Position numbers and translations under genes: made by a program
Part shown: positions 1 to 8,121 of the stretch, one piece after another
Layout of the letters: each line of letters opens with the position of its first letter
How positions within the stretch are numbered: the first letter of the stretch is position 1
The notes under the pieces: model-generated
The model's input: only the letters and a program-made list of their open reading frames with translations
The model's database searches: none
Told to the model about the DNA's origin: nothing
Assembly (NCBI GenBank): GCA_963792075.1
Contig: CAWBUW010000007.1
Location: forward strand, 1-64,000
Source of the DNA: CAWBUW01 sp963792075
GTDB lineage: Bacteria; Chloroflexota; Anaerolineae; Anaerolineales; UBA4823
Direction of reading: 5' to 3'
DNA length: 64,000 nt

Positions 1-853
1 AGTCGGGTGCGGCGCTGCGGCGCCGATGCGAGTGGAGCAGGCCGCAGCGCCGGCGGCGCCATTGGCGCCGGCCGCCCAGGAGGGTAAATCGGCTTCAGGG
101 GCCGGCGATGTTGCGAACGCGCCGGCCGGCGACAGCGAACGGATGATCATCCGCACCGCTGATTTGAGCGTGGTGGTGACCGACGCCGCGGAGGCGCAGC
201 AGTCCGTCGCCGACACGGTGAGCGCTCTGGGCGGCTATATCGCCGACTCCAGCGCCTGGCGCGAGGGCGAGCAGTTGCGGGCGCGCATGACGGTGCGCGT
301 GCCCGCGGAGAAGCTCGACGCGCTCGCTGGCGGCGATCAAAGGGTACAGCCGTGCGCGTCCAGCAGGAGAACGTCAAGGGGCAGGACGTCACCGAGGAGT
401 TCAGCGACCTGAGCGCCCAGCTCACCAACCTGGAGGCGACCGAAAAGGAGCTGCGCGAGCTGCTGACCGAAGTGCGGGAGAAGACCCAGAAAGCCGAGGA
501 CGTGCTGGCCGTCTACCGCGAAGCTCACCACCATCCGCGGGCAGATCGAGCAGTTGAAAGGGCGCATGCAATACCTCAGCACGATGACGGCGATGGCGAC
601 GGCGAACGTCGATCTGATCCCGGATGTGCTGGCGAAGCCGGTGGTGGAGCCGGGCTGGCGGCCGCTGGAGACGCTCAAGAACGCCGGCCGCGCGCTGGTG
701 AACACGCTCAAGGCGCTGGTCGATGCGCTGATTTGGATCGTGGTCGCCGTGGCGCCCGTCTTGATGCTGATCGCGATCCCGATCGTGCTAATCGTGCTGC
801 TGATCCGCTGGCTCCGGCGGAGATCAAAGCGACGCAAGGAACCGGAGGCCTGA
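1..853 (+). pseudogene. DUF4349-type membrane protein, start off-window, broken by frameshifts
   Basis: Read across frames this is one protein. A DUF4349-like core lies at about bases 142-320 (IIRTADLSVVV, then VRVPAEKLDAL). A coiled-coil part follows at about 352-520 (EEFSDLSAQLTNLEATEKEL). The C-terminal part, from about 525 to the TGA at 851-853, has one strongly hydrophobic helix and a basic RWLRRRSKRRK tail. Seen: the frame changes near bases 320-345 (apparently twice) and again near 520. Known: DUF4349 proteins are usually N-terminal lipoproteins or signal-peptide proteins with a coiled coil and a C-terminal membrane helix; function unknown. The start lies before base 1. Base composition looks richer in GC than in the rest of the window. 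Sequencing error or a decayed gene are both possible. Confidence 0.7.
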
Positions 854-860
854 TGATGCA

Positions 861-896
861 AAAAGGGCGGTATCCACACGGACACCGCCCTTTTTT
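861..896. terminator. Bidirectional intrinsic terminator
   Basis: The arms AAAAGGGCGGT (861-871) and ACCGCCCTTTT (884-894) form a GC-rich stem flanked by A and T runs. It sits between the convergent 3' ends of the DUF4349 gene and the PH-domain gene, so it can serve both. Confidence 0.85.
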
Positions 897-914
897 GTCG
901 CCTTGGTTCAACAC

Positions 915-1427
915 TCACCACGAGCGCGTTTTGAGTTGGCTGTCGCTGAGACGCAGCTCATCGTAGACTTGCAGCGTGCCCACGATCGACCGCTGCCGAT
1001 CGGCCGCATCCTGAGCGGCTTTGCGCTGCCGTAAGGTATCCATTTTCTGGAAGACCACCTGCTGGACGTGCTTTGGGTTCGGGACATTGACGAAGTCATA
1101 GCCCTCATCGGCGGCGGCCGTGCGGATGACGACGGTGCCGTAGTTGAGCAGAGCCGGCAAAAACCCCTGCCGCTTTGAATCGACCGACTGCACCCGTTCC
1201 AGGTTGCCTTCCCGCCGCTTATAGTCCAGGCCCAAGGGCTTGCGTTCAATATCAATGATCTTTTCGTTCGTCACAATATAGAGATCGTTGTAGTAGTCCT
1301 CGAACTCCCACCAGAGCCAGATAGCCATTGCTACAAAAGCCACGAACCAGGGCAGCGCCAGGGCCATGCCATCACTCCCCAACGCGTCCCCGATTTTGCT
1401 GAGGAAGGGGAAAGCGATTCCTAAAAA
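915..1427 (-). CDS. PH-domain (bPH_2) membrane protein, N-terminus truncated
   Basis: The open frame starts without a credible start codon right after a stop at 1428-1430. It encodes two hydrophobic segments (FLGIAFPFL and LALPWFVAFVAMAIWLWWEF), then a bacterial PH-like domain. Recognisable blocks are YIVTNEKIIDIERKPLG, ERVQSVDSKRQGFLPALLNYG, VVIRTAAADEGYDF and VPNPKHVQQVVFQKMD. Known: such Chloroflexota proteins are usually longer, with another domain before this pair of helices; function unknown. Inferred: the front half was lost at the join near base 1425, where the divergent P-type ATPase is also cut. The gene ends against the terminator at 861-896. Confidence 0.75.
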   Translation of the reverse strand, partial: FLGIAFPFLSKIGDALGSDGMALALPWFVAFVAMAIWLWWEFEDYYNDLYIVTNEKIIDIERKPLGLDYKRREGNLERVQSVDSKRQGFLPALLNYGTVVIRTAAADEGYDFVNVPNPKHVQQVVFQKMDTLRQRKAAQDAADRQRSIVGTLQVYDELRLSDSQLKTRSW

Positions 1428-3496
1428 TTAATCGAACCGCCTCGCTGGTGGCATTGGGAACGGCGGTGGTGATTTTCCTGGTTGGGACATTTGACAACAC
1501 GCTTGACATGGAGCCCCAAAAAGCATTTTTGCTGGCTCTGGGCGTGTTTGTTGCCATTATTCCAGAAGGTCTGCCAGCAACGATCACCCTTTCTCTTGCG
1601 ATCGCCGGGCAGCGCCTGGCGCAGCACGGCGTGTTGGTGAAGAAGCTATCCATCATCGAACGCGTGGGCAGCATTTCGGTGATTTGTACCGACAAAAGCG
1701 GCACCCTGACCCAAAACCGGATGGTGGTGCGCGAAGTCTGGGCTGACCGGCAGCGGCTGAGTGTTTCAGGTATTGGGTACGAACCCAAGGGGACCTTCAG
1801 CAGCGATAAAGACAGCCAGCCGTTGAAGCTGGACGGATTGCATACGCTTTTGACTGCGGCGGTATTGTGTAATAATTCGCGTCTTAATCCACCCAGCAAT
1901 GAACACCCGCAGTGGAGCGGCCTGGGCGACCAAACCGAGGTGGCATTGCGGGTGGCAGTGCTCAAGGCCGGCATCGATGCTGTCGCTTTGGAAGCAAGCC
2001 TGCCACGTTTGCATGAGCTGCCTTTCGACGCGCGGCGCAAACGCATGAGCACCATTCATCACATGCCGCAGGGGCAGGTAGCCTATATCAAGGGCGCGCC
2101 GCGCGAGGTGTTATCTCTGTGTACACATATTTTGCTCGATAATGAAGTCCGCCTATTGGATGCCGCCTTACGGAGTGAAATCTTGACGGTCAATGATGAC
2201 TATGCCAGCCGCGCTCTGCGCGTCCTGGCTTTGGCGCAGCGCGACCTGCCGGCGCGCACCGGAGCGTATACGGTCGAACGCGTGGAGCAGGGGCTTACGT
2301 TTCTTGGCTTGATGGCGATGATGGATCCGCCGCGGCCAGAGGTGGCTGAAGCGGTGCAAGCCAGCCTGAGCGCGGGGATCCGTATGACGATGATTACCGG
2401 CGATTATGGTTTAACAGCCGAATCCCTGGCGCGGCGCATTGGCATGCTGCAAACTCCGCACCCGCTGATTATCACCAGCGCTGAGTTAGATGAACTGGAT
2501 AATAGGGGCGTGGCGGACCTGCTCTCCAACGGCCAGGAAATCATCTTTGCGCGCATGGCGCCCGAACACAAGCTACGCCTGGTGGCAGCTTTCCAGGCGT
2601 TGGGTGAGGTGGTGGCTGTCACTGGGGATGGCGTCAATGATGCTCCGGCGCTGCGCAAAGCAGACGTAGGGATTGTGATGGGCCTGGTCGGCACCGATGT
2701 TGCCAAAGAAGCGGCAGACATCATTGTCACCGACGATAACTTTTTTGCCATCATGCGTGCCATTGCAGAAGGGCGAGCCGTGTATGACAATTTACGTAAG
2801 GTTATCACGTATATATTTGCCAGCAATGTCCCTGAAGTGCTGCCGTTTATTTTGTATGCCCTGTTCGGTCTGCCGCTGGCGTTGACCTTCAAGCAAATCC
2901 TGGCGATTGACCTGGGCACTGATCTGCTGCCAGCCCTGGCCCTTGGCGCCGAGCAGCCCGAACCAGATATCATGCAGCGCCCGCCGCGGGGCAAGAACCA
3001 GCCGATTATCGATCACGCTCTGCTGTTGCGCTCTTTCCTTTGGCTGGGGACGATTGAAGCCAGCCTGTGTTATCTGGGTTTTTTCCTTGTGTCCGGATTA
3101 TCAGACAATCTCAGTTTCATCCGCGCTGTCCTGCCAGGTTGGCTTGAGAATCTGTTTGGGTTGAATGTTCACGCCGGCCTGACGAGTGATCTGGCGATCA
3201 CAGTTTTTCTGAGTGGCGTGGTGATGGCGCAGGTTGGCAATGCCTTTGCTTGCCGTACCGAGCGCTTACGAGGGCGCTCTTTGGGTTGGTTGAGTAATAC
3301 TAATTTATTGCGAGCGGTTACAATTGAGGTGTTGTTAATTTTATTGATCGTATATTTCCCCCCTTTGCAAAACTTTTTTGGGCATGCGCCCATTCCCTTG
3401 ATTTTTTGGGTGTTGTTGGCGGCTTATGCCCCCTTGTTATATTTACTCGATTGGACGCGCAAGATGATCATGCGCAGGAGGTATGTATGGAAGTAA
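1424..3496 (+). CDS. P-type cation ATPase, type II (Na+/K+-ATPase-like), 5'-truncated
   Basis: ATP-driven cation pump in the membrane. Seen: the homology opens abruptly with INRTASLVALG, just ahead of the fourth transmembrane segment with IIPEGLPATITL. The phosphorylation motif DKSGTLTQ lies near base 1691. TGDGVNDAPALRKADVGI and a six-helix C-terminal membrane block follow. The segment IDLGTDLLPALALGAEQPE plus DIMQRPPRG closely resembles the type IIC (Na+/K+, H+/K+) signature rather than SERCA. The N-terminal actuator domain (roughly 250 residues) is absent, with an in-frame stop at 1400-1402 just upstream. The last 10 bases overlap the first TrkA-like gene. Ion specificity cannot be read; potassium or sodium is favoured by the neighbours. 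As given the protein would not pump. Confidence 0.85.
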   Translation, partial: KINRTASLVALGTAVVIFLVGTFDNTLDMEPQKAFLLALGVFVAIIPEGLPATITLSLAIAGQRLAQHGVLVKKLSIIERVGSISVICTDKSGTLTQNRMVVREVWADRQRLSVSGIGYEPKGTFSSDKDSQPLKLDGLHTLLTAAVLCNNSRLNPPSNEHPQWSGLGDQTEVALRVAVLKAGIDAVALEASLPRLHELPFDARRKRMSTIHHMPQGQVAYIKGAPREVLSLCTHILLDNEVRLLDAALRSEILTVNDDYASRALRVLALAQRDLPARTGAYTVERVEQGLTFLGLMAMMDPPRPEVAEAVQASLSAGIRMTMITGDYGLTAESLARRIGMLQTPHPLIITSAELDELDNRGVADLLSNGQEIIFARMAPEHKLRLVAAFQALGEVVAVTGDGVNDAPALRKADVGIVMGLVGTDVAKEAADIIVTDDNFFAIMRAIAEGRAVYDNLRKVITYIFASNVPEVLPFILYALFGLPLALTFKQILAIDLGTDLLPALALGAEQPEPDIMQRPPRGKNQPIIDHALLLRSFLWLGTIEASLCYLGFFLVSGLSDNLSFIRAVLPGWLENLFGLNVHAGLTSDLAITVFLSGVVMAQVGNAFACRTERLRGRSLGWLSNTNLLRAVTIEVLLILLIVYFPPLQNFFGHAPIPLIFWVLLAAYAPLLYLLDWTRKMIMRRRYVWK

Positions 3497-4131
3497 TTAT
3501 CATGGGATGTGGGCGGGTCGGAGAACAGCTCAGCCGCCTGCTGCTTGACGACGGACACCAGGTGACGGTGATTGATCCTGAGCCTTCCGCTCTCGAACGC
3601 CTGGGACCAGATTTTAAGGGACGGCGCATCCGAGGCATTGGTTTCGACCGGAACGTGCTGTTAAAGGCGGGTATCGAAACTGCGGATGCTTTCGCCGCTA
3701 CCAGTTCATCGGACAACGCGAATATTGTCGCGGCGCGTATTGCTCGCATCCTCTTCCACGTACCGCGTGTGGTCGCTCAACTGTACGACCCGCGCCGCGC
3801 CGAAATCTATCAGCGCTTGGGTCTGCGGACTATTTCTTCAACCACCTGGGGCGCCGAGCGTATCCGTGAAATGTTGGTGCACAGCGAATTGGACCCTTTG
3901 ATGAGTTTTGGCAATGGCGATGTGCAGTTAGTGTCCGTTGAAGTTCCAGCGCATTGGGCCGGTCGTGCGGTCAAGCACCTCACCGTCCCAGGGGAGATCG
4001 ACGTGGTCACGATTACCCGTAATGGCCAATCTTTTCTGCCGCTGAGCGGCAGCGAAGTTTTACCCGGCGATATTGTTCACCTGGCGCTGTTGAGCACGGC
4101 TGTTGAGCGTTTTCAAACCCTGTTTGGCTAG
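3487..4131 (+). CDS. TrkA/RCK-family NAD-binding potassium-transport regulator (first copy)
   Basis: Cytoplasmic nucleotide-sensing subunit, 214 aa. An N-terminal Rossmann fold (VIIMGCGRVGEQL, GxGxxG) covers about residues 1-120. A TrkA-C/RCK_C domain covers about 140-214. The ATG at 3487 is chosen because AGGAGG at 3476-3481 sits just upstream; an ATG at 3483 is in another frame. The gene overlaps the ATPase end by 10 bases and is followed 21 bases later by a second TrkA-like gene. Known: such proteins gate Trk/Ktr potassium uptake channels by binding NAD(H) or ATP/ADP. No TrkH/KtrB gene is visible here. Inferred: potassium homeostasis, possibly control of the adjoining pump. Confidence 0.9.
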   Translation: MEVIIMGCGRVGEQLSRLLLDDGHQVTVIDPEPSALERLGPDFKGRRIRGIGFDRNVLLKAGIETADAFAATSSSDNANIVAARIARILFHVPRVVAQLYDPRRAEIYQRLGLRTISSTTWGAERIREMLVHSELDPLMSFGNGDVQLVSVEVPAHWAGRAVKHLTVPGEIDVVTITRNGQSFLPLSGSEVLPGDIVHLALLSTAVERFQTLFG

Positions 4132-4152
4132 AGGAAAGGAGATTTGAACACC

Positions 4153-4821
4153 ATGTTTGTAATTATTGTAGGTGGTGGACGCACCGGAACAGAACTGGCC
4201 AAATCGCTGCTGGCCGAGGGGCACAATATCAAGATCATCGAAGAGCGCCTGCAGGTGGTGGAGCGTTTGCGCGAAGACCTGGATAAAGAGTTGATTTTGC
4301 ACGGCGAGCCCAGCTCGCCTGTCATCCTGGAAAAAGCTGGAGTGCGCGAAGCACAGGTATTAGCCGCAGTGACCCGTGAAGATGAAGCCAACCTGGTGGT
4401 CGCTACGCTGGCGCGTTTTGAGTTTGGCGTGCCGCGCGTTATCGCCCGCGTAAACAATCCCCAGAATGCCTGGCTTTTCACGCCAGAAATGGGTGTGGAC
4501 GTTGCCTTGAACCCGGCAGCGCTGCTCTCCAAGTTGATCATCGAAGAAATGTCGCTTGGCGATATGATGACATTACTCAAATTACGCAAAGGCGAATATT
4601 CTATTGTCGAAGAAAAAGTGCACCCCGAGGCGTTTGCAGTGGGCAAGAGCCTGCGTCATATGACCATGCCAGCACACAGCCGCGTGGTGGCTGTACTGCG
4701 CAAAGGGCAGTTGATTGTCCCCGATGGGGATACGGTGCTGCAAGCGGTAGATGAGGTCATCTGTCTGGCGCATGCTTCGCAACTGGGTGAGATTGCCCGC
4801 TTACTAAGCCGGCCCGTTTAG
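4153..4821 (+). CDS. TrkA/RCK-family NAD-binding potassium-transport regulator (second copy)
   Basis: 222 aa, same architecture as the preceding gene but clearly diverged: Rossmann motif IVGGGRTGTEL at the N-terminus, acidic strand end IKIIEE, and an RCK_C-like domain from about residue 140 (KVHPEAFAVGKSLRHM). ATG 4153 is preferred over TTG 4144 because AAGGAG at 4136-4141 is about 11 bases from the ATG and too close to the TTG. Paired TrkA proteins next to each other are common in Chloroflexota, where they probably form a hetero-ring. Inferred role: ligand-gated control of potassium transport together with the first copy. Confidence 0.9.
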   Translation: MFVIIVGGGRTGTELAKSLLAEGHNIKIIEERLQVVERLREDLDKELILHGEPSSPVILEKAGVREAQVLAAVTREDEANLVVATLARFEFGVPRVIARVNNPQNAWLFTPEMGVDVALNPAALLSKLIIEEMSLGDMMTLLKLRKGEYSIVEEKVHPEAFAVGKSLRHMTMPAHSRVVAVLRKGQLIVPDGDTVLQAVDEVICLAHASQLGEIARLLSRPV

Positions 4822-4835
4822 GCGCGTCTTTCAAT

Positions 4836-5020
4836 TTTGTTTCTCAGAATACTCTCGAACTGGATGGTACGCAATTAACAATCGAACAGGTGGTAGAAGT
4901 GGCGTATTCCGCCCCGGTTGAAGTTATGAGGCAGTGCGCCAGGTTGTGCCGTTCTTCGAGCAGGATACTTTGTATTACCCTCATATCGAGCGGGTCAAAG
5001 AGCTGCTCAGGTCTTTGTAA
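4836..5020 (+). pseudogene. Histidine ammonia-lyase (HutH-like) remnant: both ends kept, middle deleted
   Basis: Seen: bases 4842-4922 read SQNTLELDGTQLTIEQVVEV then AYSAPVEV, which resembles the start of aromatic amino-acid lyases (ldG..Lt.e.vv.va). After a frame change near 4922-4928 the sequence reads EAVRQVVPFFEQDTLYYPHI then ERVKELLRSL and stops at 5018-5020. This resembles the extreme C-terminus of the same family. The roughly 450 catalytic residues, including the MIO-forming Ala-Ser-Gly, are absent. Known: HutH converts histidine to urocanate. The assignment rests on two short ends, so it is moderate. A terminator follows directly. Confidence 0.5.
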
Positions 5021-5024
5021 CGTG

Positions 5025-5066
5025 AAAGGGCGAGGCATTCACCGGGAATGCCTCGCCCTTTTTTGT
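5025..5066. terminator. Strong intrinsic terminator
   Basis: A 16-base perfect stem (AAAGGGCGAGGCATTC at 5025-5040, complement at 5046-5061) with a short loop and a following T run. It separates the HutH remnant from the convergent HAAS membrane gene. Confidence 0.9.
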
Positions 5067-5084
5067 GTACCCGCCGGCAGGCGG

Positions 5085-6104
5085 TTACTGCTTCGGCATA
5101 AATGGCTTGGCTGCGCTGTGCGAGCTGATCAATTTCCAGACAATCTGCACCGCTTCGACGCTCTGGACGACAATCAAGATCACCAGGACAATCTGTGGGA
5201 TGATCGAGAGCAGTTGCTGGATCACTCCGGAAGATGCACCCAGGGTCTCGCTTAACTTCTCAATGTTCACGCTGACTAAGGACGGGCCGGTCAGCATGAA
5301 GAACGCCAGCACGATGCCCGCTACTTCGACTACCAGGTTCACCAGGCGGGTTGTTACCTGCCAGAAGCCCTGGCGCAGCAGGAACAGGTCGAGTCCGATT
5401 TGCAGCGCAGCCAGCAGGTTGATCCAGGGCAGGTAGCGGAAGAACGCTTCCGAAAGAGCCGGGACATACGCCCAGGTGTTGTCTTTCAGCAAGGCAAACC
5501 CGATCAGGCCGGGGTAAAGGTTGAGCAGCACCAGACCCAGGACCGTGAAGAGGATTTCAAAGATCAGCTCTACGCGGTTCGCTTCGTCGGGGTCGGGTTC
5601 AGCATTCAGGTCCGCGGGCACCCATTTCTCGGCTTTCTCCTCGAATTCAGAGGCGGAAAGCACGCGTTCCAGGATGGCAAAGACGAGGACGACGTTCCCG
5701 AAAGCGCTGATGAGGCCGGTCAGGTACTGCAAGCCCCACTTCCCCAGCGCGGTGAAAAACGCGACGCCGGTGATGCCGTCATTGACGAAATTGATCCCCA
5801 GCCCGATCAAGCTGACCACAGTCAGAACTGCCACCACAATCTTGACCACCATCTCAAAGATTGGGTACAGGTGAGGTCCGATCAGGTATTTTGTGGGCTG
5901 GTAAGCCGCGGCGACCTTGGCCGGTGCGCCGTATTCCTTGAGTACTTCGGTGATCAGCGCTTCGTCTACCGGTTTGCCAGTCGCCTGGCTGCGGTCTTCG
6001 AGCATATCCTCCAACGTGGAACGGATCTCGGTTTGCAGGTCGAGGCGGTTCTTGCGCGGCAAATGCTTGCCAATTTCATAGATATATTTATCAAGCAGGT
6101 TCAT
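5085..6104 (-). CDS. HAAS/permease-prefix-domain membrane protein
   Basis: 339 aa. Residues 1-80 form a soluble helical domain (MNLLDKYIYEIGKHLPRKNR, LQTEIRSTLEDMLEDR) of the HAAS/permease-prefix type. Six or seven hydrophobic helices follow from about residue 85. Known: these proteins are regularly encoded next to a PadR regulator; their biochemical function is not established. It starts 18 bases after the PadR gene with a GGAGTA-type ribosome site and must share its promoter. Inferred: an envelope-related protein induced when PadR is released by a ligand. Confidence 0.85.
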   Translation of the reverse strand: MNLLDKYIYEIGKHLPRKNRLDLQTEIRSTLEDMLEDRSQATGKPVDEALITEVLKEYGAPAKVAAAYQPTKYLIGPHLYPIFEMVVKIVVAVLTVVSLIGLGINFVNDGITGVAFFTALGKWGLQYLTGLISAFGNVVLVFAILERVLSASEFEEKAEKWVPADLNAEPDPDEANRVELIFEILFTVLGLVLLNLYPGLIGFALLKDNTWAYVPALSEAFFRYLPWINLLAALQIGLDLFLLRQGFWQVTTRLVNLVVEVAGIVLAFFMLTGPSLVSVNIEKLSETLGASSGVIQQLLSIIPQIVLVILIVVQSVEAVQIVWKLISSHSAAKPFMPKQ

Positions 6105-6122
6105 AGGATACTCCTTTATTTC

Positions 6123-6461
6123 TTATAGCGACAGCATGTGGCGCATCGTAGCCACGATGCTGGACCATTCTTGTTTCAAAAGCTCGAGAGCGGCCTGCCC
6201 CTGTGGGCTGATCACATAGTAGCGGCGGGGGCGGGCTTCATCTGCAATACGCCAATCTGAGCGCAGCAGCCCCTGGCTTTCCAGGCGGCGCAGCAGCGGG
6301 TAGAGCGTGCCCTGGTCTACGACCAGGCCTTGATCAGAGAGCAGCTTGAGCAAAGAGTAGCCATACTGCTCCTGGTTGAGCTGGCTGAGCACGGCAATGG
6401 CAATCATGCCGCGGCGCAACTCTAAGAGAATATTTTGGACGGGATCTTGAATGTTTTCCAT
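6123..6461 (-). CDS. PadR-family transcriptional repressor
   Basis: 112 aa, a minimal PadR winged helix: helices in LRRGMIAIAVLSQL and GYSLLKLLSDQG, recognition region DQGTLYPLLRRLESQGLL, wing ARPRRYYVISPQG, and a short C-terminal dimerisation helix. First gene of an operon with the HAAS membrane protein. Known: PadR proteins usually repress their own operon and bind an inverted repeat over the promoter; such a site is visible at 6482-6502. The effector is unknown. Confidence 0.92.
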   Translation of the reverse strand: MENIQDPVQNILLELRRGMIAIAVLSQLNQEQYGYSLLKLLSDQGLVVDQGTLYPLLRRLESQGLLRSDWRIADEARPRRYYVISPQGQAALELLKQEWSSIVATMRHMLSL

Positions 6462-6478
6462 ACATCACCTTTTGATAT

Positions 6479-6507
6479 ATTATACTGTGTAGCATATAGT
6501 ATGTCAA
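6479..6507 (-). promoter_or_regulatory. PadR operon promoter with operator in the spacer
   Basis: On the minus strand a consensus -35 TTGACA (6507-6502), a 17-base spacer and a consensus -10 TATAAT (6484-6479). The inverted repeat ATACT...AGTAT (6482-6502) covers the spacer and both box edges, the expected place for autorepression by PadR. Confidence 0.8.
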
Positions 6508-6626
6508 GATGCAAAGTATTATAACTATGGTGTTCCTAAATACTTCAAGATCGGCTATAAAGTGTTAAAATGTCACCAGATAGCTTTGAGCGCAAACCAG
6601 AATTCCCCCAAGGAGATATCGTCACC

Positions 6627-6900
6627 ATGAAAATACTCATCTTGAAATCCAGCCCGCGCCAGCAGGGCAATAGCTCCGTATTGGCTGATCAAATCGCTGC
6701 CGGCGCACAATCAACCGGAGCGGAAGTGGAATGTATTTGGGGCCATCAACGCAATCTATACTTTCGAGAAAACGTTCAGCTTTCTTCAAGCTAAGATTAT
6801 GGGTTGGGTTTACGGGTCATTGTCGGATGCGGGCGATACACAAAAACACCCTGAGCTCATGCAGCAAGCGTATCAATTAGACGAAAAGTTGGCGGGATGA
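6627..6900 (+). pseudogene. NADPH-dependent FMN reductase/flavodoxin-like gene, core deleted
   Basis: Seen: ATG 6627 opens a typical flavodoxin-fold N-terminus (MKILILKSSPRQQGNSSVLA) running to about residue 34. A different frame then reads VFGAINAIYTFEKTFSFLQA, continues KIMGWVYGSLSDAGD and ends at 6898-6900. Those are the first strand/FMN phosphate loop and the last helices of the same kind of protein; the middle of perhaps 100 residues is missing. Known: intact members reduce flavins, quinones or metals with NAD(P)H. The remnant cannot bind FMN properly. Confidence 0.65.
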
Positions 6901-6933
6901 ATTTTCTATACGATGGAGGCTTGACTAAAGCTT

Positions 6934-7416
6934 ATGCCGGAACTAAAGATCACCGAATTGACCCAGGTTACCGAAGCGGTCTACGATGCCTTTCAGCGCC
7001 TGGTGCCACAGCTTTCTACGAGCAATCCGCCGCCCAGCCGGGCAGACCTGGAAGAAATGCTGGCCGCGGCTGGTACGGTGGTCTACGCGGCGACTTACCC
7101 GCAGTTTGGGGAGGAGATCATTGGCTCACTGACTTTGGTGCTGTACCAGATCCCGACCGGGCGGCGCGCCCGCATCGAAGACGTGATCGTCGATGAGCGC
7201 GCCCGCGGGCTGGGGATCGGTGAGGCGCTGACTCGCCGGGCAATCCAGCGCGCCTTTGAAGCCGGCGCGGCAAATGTCGAGCTGACCTCGAACCCGGCCC
7301 GGTTGGCAGCCAACCGATTGTACCGGCGCATCGGCTTTACCCTGCGCCAGACAAACATATACCGTTATTTACCCCCTTACAAAGCGCAGGCCTCGGATCA
7401 GGCCAGGGAGATGTAG
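6934..7416 (+). CDS. GNAT-family N-acetyltransferase
   Basis: 160 aa, single GNAT domain. The acetyl-CoA binding motif A is visible as IEDVIVDERARGLGIGEALT (R/Q-x-x-G-x-G/A), followed by a motif-B-like stretch AANRLYRRIGF. The substrate cannot be inferred. ATG 6934 follows GGAGG at 6915-6919 at a rather long spacing. The 3' end overlaps the convergent AlaX gene by 19 bases. Confidence 0.9.
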   Translation: MPELKITELTQVTEAVYDAFQRLVPQLSTSNPPPSRADLEEMLAAAGTVVYAATYPQFGEEIIGSLTLVLYQIPTGRRARIEDVIVDERARGLGIGEALTRRAIQRAFEAGAANVELTSNPARLAANRLYRRIGFTLRQTNIYRYLPPYKAQASDQAREM

Positions 7417-8117
7417 ATGCGCTTGTTGATCTTGCCTTTGCTTTTGTAGTCCACCACGCGGATCGGTCCGACCTCAGAGGTGGAATGGACATGCGTGCCG
7501 CCATCGGCCTGCAAGTCCAGCCCGACAATCTCCACCATGCGTACGTTCGGGATACCTTCGGGGAGTAAGTTGATCTTGGTGCGGATCAGGTCAGGGATTT
7601 GGAAGGCTTGTTCGCGCGGCAGGATCGCCACGCGCAGCGGGCGGTTTGCCTCCACTTCGCGGTTCACCGCGGCTTCAATTGTCTGCACCAGCTCTTTTTG
7701 CATCGTCTCGAACTCGAAATCCATCCGGCCTTCGAGCGGGTCCATATCGCCGCCGGTGACGGAAGCGCCATAATCGCGGAAGATCACACCGCACAGAATG
7801 TGCATGGCCGTGTGGGTGCGCATCAGCTTATAACGGCGCTCCCAATCCAACTCGCCCTGCACGGTCGTGCCTACAGCTGGCAGAGGAGCTTCAGCGGGCA
7901 GGAAGTGTAGAACGTCCGCGCCGGCCTTTTTGACCTTGACCAGTGGATAAGAATGGCCTGCATAAGAGAGCGTACCCAGGTCGGTAGGCTGTCCACCGCC
8001 GGCGGGGTAGAAGGCGGTCCGGTTGAGGATCAAAGCGTGATTTTCGGCATCAACTGCCTGGACCACTGCTTCGAAAGATCGGAGATAGCTGTCGGTCTGA
8101 TAAAGTAGTTCGGTCAT
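7398..8117 (-). CDS. Alanyl-tRNA editing protein (AlaX type)
   Basis: 239 aa. Free-standing trans-editing hydrolase that removes mischarged serine or glycine from tRNA-Ala; homologous to the AlaRS editing domain. Seen: N-terminal beta-barrel part with LNRTAFYPAGGGQPTDLG, the zinc motif HxxxH in RTHTAMHIL, and a C-terminal GGTHVHSTSEVG loop. The position that is Cys in the classic CGGTHV motif is Asp here (QADGGTHV), so zinc coordination may differ; similar variants probably exist in this subfamily. A small membrane gene precedes it 4 bases upstream on the same strand. Confidence 0.9.
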   Translation of the reverse strand: MTELLYQTDSYLRSFEAVVQAVDAENHALILNRTAFYPAGGGQPTDLGTLSYAGHSYPLVKVKKAGADVLHFLPAEAPLPAVGTTVQGELDWERRYKLMRTHTAMHILCGVIFRDYGASVTGGDMDPLEGRMDFEFETMQKELVQTIEAAVNREVEANRPLRVAILPREQAFQIPDLIRTKINLLPEGIPNVRMVEIVGLDLQADGGTHVHSTSEVGPIRVVDYKSKGKINKRIYISLA

Positions 8118-8121
8118 ATTA

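Noticed and set aside
3406..3486. Longer N-terminus for the first TrkA-like protein
   Set aside because: It would lie wholly within the ATPase gene; AGGAGG directly before ATG 3487 and the Rossmann start MEVIIMGCG fix the start.
5400..6128. Long plus-strand reading frame opposite the HAAS membrane gene
   Set aside because: It mirrors the codon pattern of the membrane gene, has no family features and no ribosome site.
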